64,000 bases of DNA. It comes from Pardosa pseudoannulata (Eukaryota; Arthropoda; Arachnida; Araneae; Lycosidae). How positions within the stretch are numbered: position 1 is the stretch's first letter; each line of letters begins with the position of its first letter. Location of the stretch: the NCBI GenBank assembly GCA_032207245.1, contig CM063502.1, positions 136,477,498 to 136,541,497 of the forward strand. The letters run 5' to 3'. The position numbers and the translations under genes were made by a program. Of the stretch, positions 50,301 to 62,354 are shown in pieces. The notes under the pieces are model-generated. The model was given only the letters and a program-made list of their open reading frames with translations, did not search any database and was not told where the DNA came from.

Positions 50301-53300
50301 TAAACATTTTATTACAGTAAATGTTTTGCCGTAACCAAAACAAATTGTATATCCCGTTTGCCTTATGAAATATTTCACAAAAAATTCTTTTTGAGCAAAT
50401 TATATATATTATAACACTAATCCATTGTTTTATTAGTTTTATGCAAAAAATAATTTTGCATTTTCGCTAAATTCATTATCTCTTTTACAATTTAGTTTTC
50501 AATGTTTTAAAATAGAATATTGCAAATTTACGACGTCAAACTTTCAGAATATCTTTTAAAAACTAATTAACAGAGCTTAATACAAATAAGGCTCAAAAGC
50601 AACAAAATGTAATTGAGATTAATAGAGGAATTTCTCACAAAAAGGAAATGTACAAACTCTTGAAAATTTTCAGTTTCAAAGGAAATAAAAGAAAATATAT
50701 TTGCAGAAAAAAAAACGCTAAAAAGTTTTTGTATTACATCTCTTTTAGGGACAGATCGTTGGCTTTCAATTTTTAATTAATTTTGAGGTAAAAAATACTA
50801 GTTAAAAAACCCTGTATAAAAATTCTTAAAGAATTTTTGCCCTGATAAAGTATTTAAAATTCTAAATGAAAAGTGATACATTTTCTGCGAATAAGTTGTT
50901 TTATTTTAATATTTCTAAATTAAAATGCAGAATTTTTTTGTGGCACGCAACAGAAACTCTTTAATTAAGTTTTTCATTGTATGAGATTAAATTCTTTATT
51001 TATAGATATTAAGTAAAGTTTAAATAGAGAAAATGTATTAGAAACCTTCTTATTCGAAACGTAACAAATTATTTCAAGGAAAGTATTTGCAAATGTAATT
51101 ATTGCAAAGCTGACTTTTTTACTATGAAGAGTTCTGAATTATATTAAATATTTTGTTTTTGTGTTTCTATTGCATATTAATAATTGTAGTTAGCAAATTA
51201 AGTAAAGCAATGTAAAATAAATTTTCAGAGCTATTGTATTTTTCTTTTCACGAGTTAAATGCTGGGACATTTTTCTACATATATCTAATGGAATATTGAT
51301 AAAGAAATATCTCATTAACGCTTACTTATTTTGGAGCACTTAATAGAGTGTAGATTTTTCGTTTACAGGGAAGGATAATTTCTCTTTAGTTAAAGTAGAT
51401 GACGCTTGTAACCAATTCCTATATTTTTAGTATGTGCTGATGTACATAGTTTTGTGATTTAAAATCGATATTTGGTATCTTTCAAGCCTTGAACATGGAT
51501 TTTGTTTTGAACAGTTACACTAACAAAAAAAAACAGAATTATTAATCATATCTATTACAATATTCTATTTTAAATTAATGCCTTAAAAATATGATAGTAA
51601 AAAATACCTCCAGTCTGTCTGACATCCTATGAGATTTAAAATTGCACCTGCCCACAAATAATTATGATCTGTAATTTTAAATCTGATACAGTACTTGTTT
51701 CAATTTCCTATTTTTTTATTTACTCTCAGAAATTTATAAGCATTATCATATATTAATCAATGTCTCAATATAGGTAGCATAATTTTTAAGTGATTGCCAT
51801 CTTGAAATGTGACAGTTGCAGCTATTCTACTGATGATTTACTCATACCTTACTACCTAAACGTATTTATATTTAAATTTTTTTTACTTTATGGTTATGAA
51901 AAATTCTACTGAATGTGATATGAATGTTATTCCTTTTTGAATGGAAATGGTGTTGAACTGATCAAAATTCTTAATTAAAATGGAGTGTTTGCTTGAAAAC
52001 GTAAAGAGCTATGAACTGATAAGAAAATTTTTGTAGTACATTTAAAGATAATCGTATATTAGTGACGAAACATGAGTTAGTGACATGAAAGTAGAATAGC
52101 AATAAATTAAACTTTGTACAAGAATGTGAAGTTAAAGCGTTAGAACACATATACAAGCATCTGATTTTTTTAGCAGTTAAGTTCACACTATTCTCACATA
52201 AACACTATATTTTTATATACAGATAAGTGTATATATCAAAACTTATACACACATGTGATACTAAATTTTGGAAGCTTAAGTGGATTACTGGAAATTATAT
52301 AATTGGTTCTTTTGTGACACATGGGTCATAAAATGATTTTTATACAATGGCCTACGCCTGGTATGATCAATTGATTTTATTGAGATCAATCTCATGCAAA
52401 GTTTTCTCAACCATCATCGTTGCATTTGAAAAAAATATGTGTAACACCTTTATCATTATTTCTTATCGGACTGGAATTGAAGGAACTATAGATATCCCCT
52501 CATTACTACATGAATGGCTTAAGAATTAGGATTGTTCATGTATTCGAGCCACAATTCGGCAAAATCCCGTTTGAACTTCCTTGAAACGTTATGATATACA
52601 ACAGTTTGTTGGAACTAAAAAGATTAAAACTGTATACTCTTATTTTTCTTTTAACAAAAATAAAGACCTATGTAATGGTCTTATTTTCTGACGATAATAA
52701 ATTAGGGAAAACATGTGTTTCGAACCTTTATTCAGCTTTTCTTTTCCTTTGAGTATTATTTATAGTTACATATTTAATAGGTTATTTAAAATTTTTTAAA
52801 CATTCCTCATCAAAGATACTTGATTTTTATACATTGTAATCTGAGAAAAAGTTTGATTTTGACACTGATATTTTTTTCCAGAGATAATCACTTCAGACCT
52901 TTTTCCTTCAGTTTGAGTACATAATGGAATTTCCCCATTTTTCCTAAAAGCTTTACTGAGAAATACTAATTTGGTGTCTTCTCATTGTAAATGTATCTAT
53001 AATAATCTCTAAAGTAATTATGGAATTTTGAATTTCAGAGATTCATATAATTATTTATTTAAGGCATGAAGCAGTAAGTCTGTTTTTTTGTAATGGGTTA
53101 TTTTAATTTGTTTAATTTTCATCCAGTTTTAGATTGTTAGAAACTTTGTATTTTGTAAGCATCCTCATAAAATTTAGTTAAACATTTTTATGACAGAAAT
53201 TCCTATAAAAAACTGAATTAAAATCCTATAACAACTCAGAGATTTAAATTTTCTAGAAGTTTAAAATACCACCAAAGATTTGAATGCTATAGATACCGAA

Positions 53301-55140
53301 GATTAAAATACTATAAAGGAAGCTTGAATCATGTAAGTGAAAAACTATGTTTTCATTTATAAAATTTAACTTATGTTGACCCAGACTTTAAGTTTTTAAT
53401 TTAAATGATACATTGAACTAGATTATGCGTCAATGATGCATCTTTTTTTTGTAGAATTTTTATCTAAACAATAAACAAAAGGGTGAATAGATCAGATAAA
53501 GGATAAAATAAAACATAGCGAACTCTTCTTAGAGTTTTTCTTTTCATTTAATGCTAGTAAAGAAAAATGAAAGTTTTATATGCAATTATGTTCCAAATAA
53601 GCTGACAGAAGAAAGTCCATGAGTTTTCGAAAGAATGCAAGAAAAAAATTGGATACAATTCTTTTTATTGGCTAGGCAGCTTCCTACAAAAATTCGGCCG
53701 GAGTCAGATTATTAAGTGAAAACTAAATAGGTAAGAATGTAATACTGTAGGGTTTATAGAATCTAATACTTGTTTTTCAATGTATAATAATTATTCCTAA
53801 AAGTGTTTTAAAATGTTGTTAAAACATAATTTGAAACATTCACTTGCATGGTTCTGTTTAATTATAGCACCACACACAAAATTTTACAAAGAAAACAAGA
53901 CTGAAAATTTTATTATTTTATTCTGAAGTTTTATAAAACTATGATATAATCCTGAAAGAGTGTAATGTTCAGATATTTTCCATACAAGGAAGTGTATTCC
54001 TAATCGTAATTCTATAACAACTACATAAGTATTGTCTTTCAAAATCCCAGGTGTGTTTTACAGGATATTTAGATGTAGCATGTCTAAAATGAAAGTTTTA
54101 GATGTATGTAGATGAGTGTGCACTTAAAATAGTGGAGTGTTTAAAATTTTTAGATTCAAGAATAGCAGTTCGTTTAGGAAAAGTGCTTTCATAAAATAAA
54201 ATACGGTGTTATACAGTTCTTATTTCATTTACTTTAACATCAGTATAACGTGAATGAGAAAGGATTATTTTAAAGATTAAACGCGGAATGAATATCAAGA
54301 TTAGAGGTAATTTAATAAATTTTTATGATATAAAAAAATTCCCATTTTAAGTTTATGTTTGATCTCGAAATTTTATCTTTTACTTCAGTCTTAATAAGAT
54401 TACTTATATTTCATATTCATAGGAAATTAACAATGCACGAATTTATTTAGAAAGAGAGAAAGTATCTATTAATATATATACATAATTTAATTTTAGAGTA
54501 TAATCTATTTTATATCTTTACTGACGAATTAACATTTAACATTTAAACTATTAACTTATTCATTTAAACTGATACACATAAATTTAAACTGAATCATGAT
54601 TGTTATTCAGTTGATTTTCTTTACGAAAGGTTGGCATTAAACAGTGAATCTTTATAAAAATAGGATTTCAAATATAATGAGTAAGGGAAATTAATTTTTA
54701 TGAAGGTTTTCTATGTTATATGTTTTTAGATAACTCACGTCTTCATTAAAATCTCTTAAAATACTCTCTCTATACTTTATTCCTATTTTTCAAAAGTCAT
54801 TTAGCTACAACTTTCTTACATCAAACATATTTCGATGCAATAATGACCCGCCGATAAAAGGTAGAAGAAGTAATAAAGGAAAATGATATTTTCTTTTCTT
54901 TCTTCACCTTAAATAACTTTAAGACATACCCAAATTGAACAAGATTTATACGAGACACGTAAAAAAACCACTTTCCTTCTTTGTATATTACGTGTTTTCT
55001 AAACGGCATATGTTAGAAGTTATACTTTCAGGACGAAATGTAATTGCGATTTATATTTCTAAAAACCGAAGTTTATTGAAAATTTTCTAAAAAATTGTTA
55101 AACATTTCTGTGAACACATTTCAAGTCTAAAGGAATACGG
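47363..55140. other. long AT-rich intergenic, no gene seen
   Basis: Nearly 7.8 kb without a recognised gene or element. The better short frames, 48600-48806 (+) and 49976-50260 (-), have plausible amino-acid composition but no domain I know and no splice context I can defend. A small palindrome, GGGACAGCATATGTCCC, lies near 47739. Confidence 0.4.
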
Positions 55141-55365
55141 GATTTTATTATAATGTAGCAAGTCGTTGTCTATGAAGATTGATCGAGTTGCGATGCCATC
55201 TGGCGCCCAGTGACTGTGACTTCAACCGATAGCGTTCCATGATGGATTCGAGAGAATCATGCAGCTTTTCTGACTCGTCTCCACAATTTTTCAGACCCCC
55301 AAGGGTGGCGAAACGATAACTTCCCTCCAAATAAATCATCCTGTCATCCGACATTCACCCACATC
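55141..55365 (-). other. G+C-richer island with a 68-codon open frame, unassigned
   Basis: About 220 bp near 48 % G+C in very AT-rich DNA, with one minus-strand frame (55148-55354) that is charged and has no hydrophobic segment, for example CGDESEKLHDSLESIMERYR. It could be an exon, a fragment of a retroelement or a lone ORF. I do not recognise it and see no clear splice sites. Confidence 0.25.
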
Positions 55366-57111
55366 AAAATTTTTATTTAGTTATTTGTAGAGCATTATGC
55401 TTTTTCAATGCTTCTTTAGTAAGAGCATTTACATGCTCTCCGATAAATGATTGTTTTGCAATTAACCGTGAAGGGTTGACGTGACACTCTTTCGAAACTA
55501 AAATAGTATGTCTCTTAACACTTCGAACATACTACAAAGCGTGTTTGTAAATTATTAATTTACAGTTTTGATATTTTTTACACATATATTGCAGCATATC
55601 TAAAACAGTTCTAATTGAAAAAAAAAATATGAATTATTCCAAATGTATATAATTGATACGTTAAAAATTGCAATTTTTAAAAAGTTTATTTTATTAAATG
55701 TATCTTGAGTATTCAGTTTGATAGTTTTTATAATTTTGGATTTATTATTGCATAAAAATTTCCTAATTTAATTTTCATATTTTAATTGATTAAATAGTTA
55801 GATTTATAGAAATCGTTTAAATGTATGATACTCTCTTTCTGTGTATTAAATGGGGCAATAAGCAATAATTATTGCAGATCAAAACGAGTAGAATCTTTAA
55901 TAACCAAAACAGAATATTTTCTCTGCTATTTCATTTTACCAAAATTTGGAAAATTTAAAAAAAAGTATTTAACAGTATTGCCCTTTCAGTAATAATTATA
56001 TATAATCCTTAAAGGATTATGAGAGTTAGCTCAATTTGGCACATTGCCTTTATAAATACAACTCTTGAAATATTACTACAGCGATACGTCAGAAGGGTTA
56101 AAACTGAATGATTGAGGTGATCATATTGTTGAAAATAATCAACTAATTACAGAAATAATTAGATTAGAAGCATTGTTTCGTTGACAAACGATATTAACAA
56201 GTAATGTGCATTCTAGTGAAACAAAGTCCTTTTTTGAAGAAAAAATGCTAATCCTTACATTAAAGTAGAGGATGTTGCGCATGTTGAAGAAATATAAAAA
56301 ATTCCTGTTAGGCAGCATTATTTCCTCCCCTTAGATCAAATTATGAACTTAATTTATTCTTTGGGAAATTGAAAAAGCATACTTAACGAAGAGTGTATAC
56401 GAAATTTGAGAGAAATTGACTATGTAGTGTTTCTTGCAGAGAAGTCTAAACACTCCTGTTTATGTGGATCAACTGGTAATTAAACGCGAATCAATATTGA
56501 GATAATATTCTTTGTCTCAGCACGTTAGGAAAAATTACTCGTGCTATAAGCAAAATACGAATACTTGTAATGGTGTAATAAACCATTATTTTCCAGAAAC
56601 GTTACTATAACATTCAAAAATGGAAAAATCATGTCTGTAATATTTTGAGGTCAATAGATTGTTGTAATCAATATCCCAAAACTAGTGCTACATTGCATGG
56701 AGTTGCATCAAATAAATTAATGTCTTAGGTTACTTTGGTTTAAAAAATTTTGGTTAAGTATATGTTATAGAATAATTTATATTTAATTAATACACTAATA
56801 ATGAGATACAATACTTATATTTAACTGGATCAATAGCTTACATTTTCCCCCCTTATTTCTCCTTCATACTTGAATCCTTTTCTTTTTCCTGTAGTTCTAA
56901 TATGGTTGTATAAGATTTTATATTGATAGTAAATTCTAGTTATTAATCTAATATACATTTGTTTTGGTTTATATGTTTTTCACTAATGGCAACGATATGA
57001 CACTTGATTAACATTAAAAAAAAATAAACAATAATTGACAAATTTTAAAGAAAATGAAATGAATTTATATATACTTAATCTATATATACTTAAAACAGTC
57101 AAAAATATTGT
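55366..57111. other. AT-rich intergenic, no gene seen
   Basis: No gene recognised. Two TTAA sites with loosely similar flanks (55462 and 56098) were examined and not accepted as an element. Confidence 0.4.
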
Positions 57112-57475
57112 TTGGTTTGGAGCGCTACGGTCGATTTTTTGTAACACGCGGGCTCATGAGACCGGGGCCTACTGCTTAACCCCTTAAAGCATTTGCCCGT
57201 GTCTGACACAGGCAAAATTCAAAATAAACATGCAATCACATTATTTACACTTTGTTTGAGTAACAATTTCTTTTATAACTTTTAACTCTTTTTTTTCCAC
57301 TGTAGTCACCCCCTCCTCCAGATCTAAAATTGCAAAAAATAATTTATTCTATACCTATATATTTTTTTCAGTCATAAAAGGTATCATTTTTTATCAGTTT
57401 TTCAGAAAAAAATTCGTGCTTTAAGGGGTTAAAGCCGATTCCGATCGGCACTGTACATTCAGGCCACAGTGGGAT
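57112..57475 (-). mobile_element. tRNA-derived SINE, split by a MITE
   Basis: Two SINE segments, 57112-57179 and 57433-57475, join exactly into the order seen at 26568-26746 (…CCTACTGC-TTAA-AGCCGATTCC…). The tRNA-like head is truncated just before the B box. The intervening 249 bp is a separate TTAA element. Confidence 0.8.
57180..57428. mobile_element. piggyBac-type MITE nested in the SINE
   Basis: A 249-bp insert with perfect 12-bp TIRs (CCCCTTAAAGCA) flanked by TTAA on both sides (57176-57179 and 57429-57432), the piggyBac target. Next to the left TIR is a near-perfect palindrome, GCCCGTGTC-T-GACACAGGC. It has no coding capacity. The intact family sequence at 26.6 kb shows the unoccupied TTAA in the same place. 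Confidence 0.88.
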
Positions 57476-57812
57476 TGTCTGAAATAGGGAGTTATCCCTT
57501 GTTTAGAAACAATCGTTATGTTCTACACTTAACTGCTTCCATGTTTTAGACATAGTTTAGACAAGTTTTTAACTGCAACCTAATGGTTTTAATATCATGT
57601 TAGTCTTCAGAAGTACATTTGTATAGCATAGAGAAATCTTTGAAATCCTGACTACTTTTGTTTTTATATTGTAAAATTTCCATATGATCTGTTGTCAATT
57701 TTTATAATTTACAAACGTGTTTTATTCTCTCTGAATATGTTATCTAAATTAGGTTTTATAGGTACTCTATTTACTTTCATCTTGAATAGAAAGTTTATTT
57801 TTATAACCTTAA

Positions 57813-58762
57813 CCCGGGAACTTCCGAGCAGTATATGACATACCCATTGCCTCATTTTCTTTAATATTCCCAATTATGCTTCGAGATTTCTTGTTTTATT
57901 TTCTTCAGAATTATGCTTCGAAAACGCATCATTACCAATGCAACTGAATTTAAGGTTATAACCTTTGATGGGAAGGATCGGTTGAGAAATTCTATAAATA
58001 TATATTTCGGAAGAACTTCAAATGGACATATCATACCCTGCGAGAACATTTCTGTTACATTTGGTTAGTACGCATGCACGTTTTCAAAGCATTTTTTATG
58101 GCGCGTTTTCGTGGTTATGTTTAGGAAATGCAATATTTTTGAAATTTATAGGATATTTTTCCTTCGAGTAAAGATATTTTCAACGAAGAGGATGAAGATT
58201 TAGATGATGAGGAAATTATTAGTAGTTATGAAGCAACTGAAATTGAAGTAGATAAAGAAATGTAAGACATTGATTCAGATTAAAATAATTACTTTTAGGA
58301 AAAGACAAAATATTTATGACAAAATGAAGAAAGAAAAATCCATTTGTCATATTAGCATGTCTGCGAAAAAGCCTATTACGAAATTCCCTTGTTTGAAAAA
58401 GTGTTAATTCTCCTCAGGAAGCTTCGCATATACTGATGTCTGAAATTATACAAAGTTTTGATAAACACAGTAAGAGATTCATGGACTTAATTAAAGAAAT
58501 TTTTTAGAGAGAGTATGTAAAAGATGTGCTAAATGTCCAAATAAAACAAGAATAAAAAGACTAAATTTGTGTAAAAGTGTGATAAAAATTATGCATGGAA
58601 CACATTGCATGTATTAGTACAATCTGTTCAAATTAAGCAGAAAAATAACATTTTCAAATATGTTTATGCTATTTTTCTTTTTTTTGTTTTGTGTATTGAT
58701 TTTATGGTAGAATTTAGGAAGAAACATGCCAGGATAGGATATACCCTGCGCATGTAGTCCCT
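57813..58762 (+). mobile_element. decayed piggyBac-like element
   Basis: The left end CCCGGGAACTTCC follows TTAA (57809-57812). The right end, read inward, is roughly AGGGACTACATGCGCAGG after a TTAG that may be a mutated TTAA (58763-58766). The two ends share GGRACT…GCAG…TATAT in order but are eroded. The inside holds an acidic N-terminal-like segment and a C-terminal Cys-rich segment of a transposase with the core missing. The limits are approximate. Confidence 0.5.
58096..58632 (+). pseudogene. piggyBac-like transposase remnants (acidic N-part, Cys-rich C-part)
   Basis: An open segment at 58152-58262 encodes 37 residues, 16 of them Asp or Glu (FNEEDEDLDDEEI), the acidic composition typical of piggyBac N-termini. 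ATGGCGCGTTTTCG near 58098 could be a first exon joined to it across a short GT…TAG gap. After stops at 58263 and 58281 and a large loss, a Cys cluster CKRCAKC (58516-58536) leads to PNKTRIK. In the next frame KCDKN (58575-58589) resumes the pattern up to NTLHV, matching the zinc-binding tail of this family. The catalytic Asp region is absent. Confidence 0.5.
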
Positions 58763-58877
58763 TTAGTGTTTTTCTCAAGTGTGATGCTTGGTAAAACTAT
58801 ATTGTAAATAATTAATAAAAATTACTTTTATGCTTCTTGTAGTTTAACTATAAAATGCACAATTAAACCTCTAAATA

Positions 58878-59705
58878 CAGTAGAACCTCTTTTAAACGAC
58901 CCCACGATTCAATGACCGATTCGTTAGAACGAACATCTTAAAAAGTCCCAATTATTTTACCATAGGATTAATGTTATTTTTGAATCATTACAACGTCCCC
59001 AAGCGTATTATTTTTCGTTAGAGCGACCCCCAATTTTAGACAGCAGAATTCATGGGCAAGTGGGCTATTTTAAAATTATTGTACTGTGGTGCAACTTCAA
59101 GAAACCTGTACTCCTCTCTTTGTGTTCGCTTAAAGGACCGTTTCGTCAAGTACGACATTGATGTCCTAGGTATGACACTCCAGACACTAATAAAATGACA
59201 CATCTCCTCAGTTCGAAATTTCCAGATCTTCAATTATCTTTTGATGAGTTAGTTGCAGTAGACAAAAATTTAAAGTGCTGCGAAGAAAATTTGAATGAGG
59301 ATGATTTTATTACTCGTATTACCGGAAATGAAGAAATCTGCGATTCCAACGACGGAGAAGAAATTGTCCAAGCTTTTGAAAAAAAATGAATGAAAAAGAA
59401 GCCTTCAATGCAATCAATGCCTTGCATCAATAATTTGAAGAACAATTTAATTCTGAACGTATTTTTCAAAATCTAACGGATATGGAATCAGTGGTATTGA
59501 AAAATTCCCAAATGAACTTGAAACAGGCTTCAATCAGATTTTTTTCAAAAATTCAATAATGGAAATACAAATAAATAGAAGTGTTCTCTAGGTATGTACT
59601 GTTGCGTCATTTCTTTACTAATTTTTTTTTTATCATTTTTTCAATTCGTTACAACGATCATATGATGTTGGTCCCATAGGGGGTTGTTATACCTAGGTTC
59701 TACTG
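58878..59705 (+). mobile_element. pogo/Tigger-type transposon relic
   Basis: An 828-bp element with TA on both sides (58876-58877 and 59706-59707). Ends are CAGTAGAACCTCTTTT at left and, inverted, CAGTAGAACCTAGGTA at right; the first 11 bp are identical and an ACCCC block inside both also aligns. CAGTAGAACC-type TIRs with a TA target are characteristic of pogo/Tigger elements. It keeps only the C-terminal part of its transposase (59195-59559). Confidence 0.85.
59195..59559 (+). pseudogene. Tigger/pogo transposase C-terminal fragment
   Basis: The frame from 59195 reads an acidic tail segment (LNEDDFITRI, NDGEEIVQAF). It shifts frame in an A run at 59379-59386 and continues as MNEKEAFNAINALHQ, an in-frame TAA at 59431-59433, FEEQFNSERIF and LKQASIRFFSKIQ before the final TAA. 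The order, acidic stretch, then a helical EA-x-x-x-I-x-x-L segment, then K-Q-x-x-I-x-x-F-F at the very end, is that of Tigger/CENP-B-related transposases. The CENP-B DNA-binding and DDE regions are absent. One frameshift and one internal stop mark it as dead. Confidence 0.75.
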
Positions 59706-59707
59706 TA

Positions 59708-61702
59708 GCAGGAAAAATAACTCTTACGAAAAACATACATTTAAAGTAGTATTTTATAGTTAAAGTATTTCTAATTAAAATCTGTAAACAAGATGTTAAC
59801 AAATTCCAAATTGTTTAAATGACTTATTTTAATTCAGAAAGTGATTAACATCGCATTACGTGATTCCGAATACAATTTGTTTGTTTTTAGAACGGAAAAG
59901 TTATTTCACCTGGAGGAATTTTACTGATGATTCTACTTATATAAATGATTGAAAAATATTGAAAAACAAATGTATCTGATGATACCCAGACATGCATTTT
60001 CCTCGAATTTTTTATTCGTTTATTCCATAAGACTAGATCTTAACGAAAAAGAAACGTTTCGTTTGATGTTTGAAAGCAAAATCACTGAACGCTCTGAAAT
60101 ACGAATAAAAATTTCTTTCACATTTTAACCAGGTAGAGCGATTTTGTTGTTTTTCCATCAATAATCATTCCTGCGCAGGAGAAAAGGTAATGATTCGAGA
60201 AGGGTGGTATTAATCATGAGTTCTTTTTTGTCCCCCTTTTTTCGCAACATATTGATTTCAGGCTCGAGTTTGTGCATTCTTATTTGCATTTCAGTAAAAA
60301 AAATAGCTTATATCGTTAGCTTTTTTTTCTGATTTACTTAATATCCTACGAAAGCAGCCAAGTACTTTTTTGTTACAAATTCTTGAATTAATTTAAAAAC
60401 TCTCTCAGACTTTTAATTTCCAGTGAAATGAGATAGTAAATTTACTACAGCTCGATAATTGAAATTTAATACTTAATTGTTTCTCTATAATTATTTATAT
60501 TAAATAAAACCCTCCAAAGCTATTGACAACAAAATACTTTAGATTTCTTTTTATGTAATTGTAAATCACACTTTTAAATTTATTTGATGTTAAATTCATT
60601 TAGCGTTTCAAAGATTCTTAATTAAATATAAATAAACATTAATCAATTTAATACTTAAATATTAAATATTTATTTTTAATGTTTAATGTACCCTTTTTAA
60701 AGTTTTATTTAATGTTTTGTTATTTGAGATGTTGCTTTGAATTTGTTTTCGGCATAGTGGCAAACTGTATTCTAAAACTACTCTTCGTTGAAAATGTATA
60801 ATTGGAATATTTTCATTTTGTACTCAATTTACTGAATTTATTTCTTTAAATATTTTTTAAGTTCTTATTTGTTGCTTAAAAGAAATTCTCTGTGAAAACT
60901 TTCTTAAGATACCATAAAGCTATTAGCAAGAAAGATCAATGTAGATGGTATTCTAGAAATTGACATTAGGAATGACTTAATAGCCCTGGACCATCGCCAG
61001 AAACTGTCTACTAAAAAGAAAAAAAAAACATCGAAAATAAAGATTTTAAATGTGACTTGATATGACATTTCTAGTATGTGGAGAACGTTTGAAGTAGCCC
61101 TTCATATTGCTTGGATCATTTGTTCTATACATAAACTATTTTCGAAATATTACACTAATTGTTGAAATCAGATTACGAAGGTAAATTAAAATATTGGAGA
61201 TAGAAAATCTTGTATTTTCTTCTTTAGAAAACGTTTACCCACAAAGAATAAATAGTTGACGCGTAAAATATCTCTATATTAGAAGCTCCGTTTTATATAA
61301 ACTATAATATAAAAATATAAACCCACGTTATTCAGTTTTTTTAGTTTACTTAGGATTTAAGTACAAAACAAATATCCAAATAGCTGCATTTGATACTGTA
61401 TAATTTGGATGCTTTTGCATGGCATTGAGTTTGTATTGTATCTGTAAAGCGTCTATCTTGATTTTCCAGCAGTAGCTTTTTTATATTGCAGGTCTTCTTT
61501 TGCCATTATAGCTTTTTTCTTCGATAAAGTCTTTAAGAATATGCAGTGGCCGTTATTATTTACCTTGGTTTCTGTTTTGACTGTTAAATTATTATTGATA
61601 CGAAATTGCAATTCATAGATAATTGTTTCGATCTACAAAGGACTAATTTCCATACAAGTAGTAAAAGTTATCCGGACATATGACACAAATTCAAGATTTC
61701 AA
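59708..61702. other. AT-rich intergenic, no gene seen
   Basis: No recognised coding region or repeat between the Tigger relic and the last piggyBac-like relic. Confidence 0.45.
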
Positions 61703-62354
61703 CACTAGATTTACGGACCAAGCCAACTTGACCCATTAAAAATTTTATCATTATATATATAAAACTTTAATATCACTTTTCAAAAACAGGTTTTGGTTCT
61801 TAGTGAAGTAATAAAATATCTGTAAACTTTTATTCATCTTCCCCGCAGACCCCTTCATTTCGCATTATCAAATGTGGTATACTTATTTTCACGGTTGTGA
61901 GCCAATTTGACTCATAGAATGGTTTAACAGTTAATCGCATAACATGAAATTTATTGGTCCTATCAGGCCTGGGCAACAGTCGAGATTTTATTTTCCAATT
62001 GGCTGAAGATCTAAGAAAAATGTATAGAGAAGAAGTCGAGAACACTTCCATTCCAATGACAGAAATTCATGCTATTGATGGATGAAAGAATTGTCAAGTT
62101 GAACAATCATGCAAAAGATACAGATGTAGAAACCATTGTGCTAAATGTAATCGAAATGTTTGATAAAAATGTGTTTCATAAACAGATTTTATATGTAAAA
62201 AATGTTTTTTATGAATTTTTTGATAATAAACATATTATTTAAATTAATTTGGAGCTATTATTTTCTTTGCAAAAAAACTTCAATTTTCTTGTATGAGTCA
62301 AATTGGCTCACTTCAGTAAAAAAAGCTATATAATCAACATTTGTAGATTTAGTG
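61703..62354 (+). mobile_element. piggyBac-like relic with subterminal repeats
   Basis: A 652-bp element. The left end CACTAGATTTAC follows TCAA (61699-61702, probably a mutated TTAA); the right end, inverted, is CACTAAATCTAC, followed by TTAA at 62355-62358. A subterminal word close to GAGCCAATTTGACTCAT appears near both ends in opposite orientation (about 61720 and 62295) and once more inside (61900). A transposase tail lies between. Confidence 0.75.
61981..62169 (+). pseudogene. piggyBac-like transposase C-terminal fragment
   Basis: In one frame from 61981: RDFIFQLAEDLRKMYREEVE, a typical last helix of the transposase core, then a TGA at 62083, then a Cys-rich run with Cys at 62092, 62110, 62125, 62137 and 62146 (KRYRCRNHCAKCNRNV) and, after two stops at 62158-62163, KC at 62164-62169. 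The layout matches the family's zinc-binding tail. The overlapping minus-strand frame (61830-62051) is a shadow. Confidence 0.65.

Noticed and set aside
55466..56097. Possible TTAA-bounded element (TTAA at 55462 and 56098)
   Set aside because: The ends (CCGTGAAGGGTTGACG versus inverted CCCTTCTGACG) only align loosely, and no transposase remnant is visible between them.
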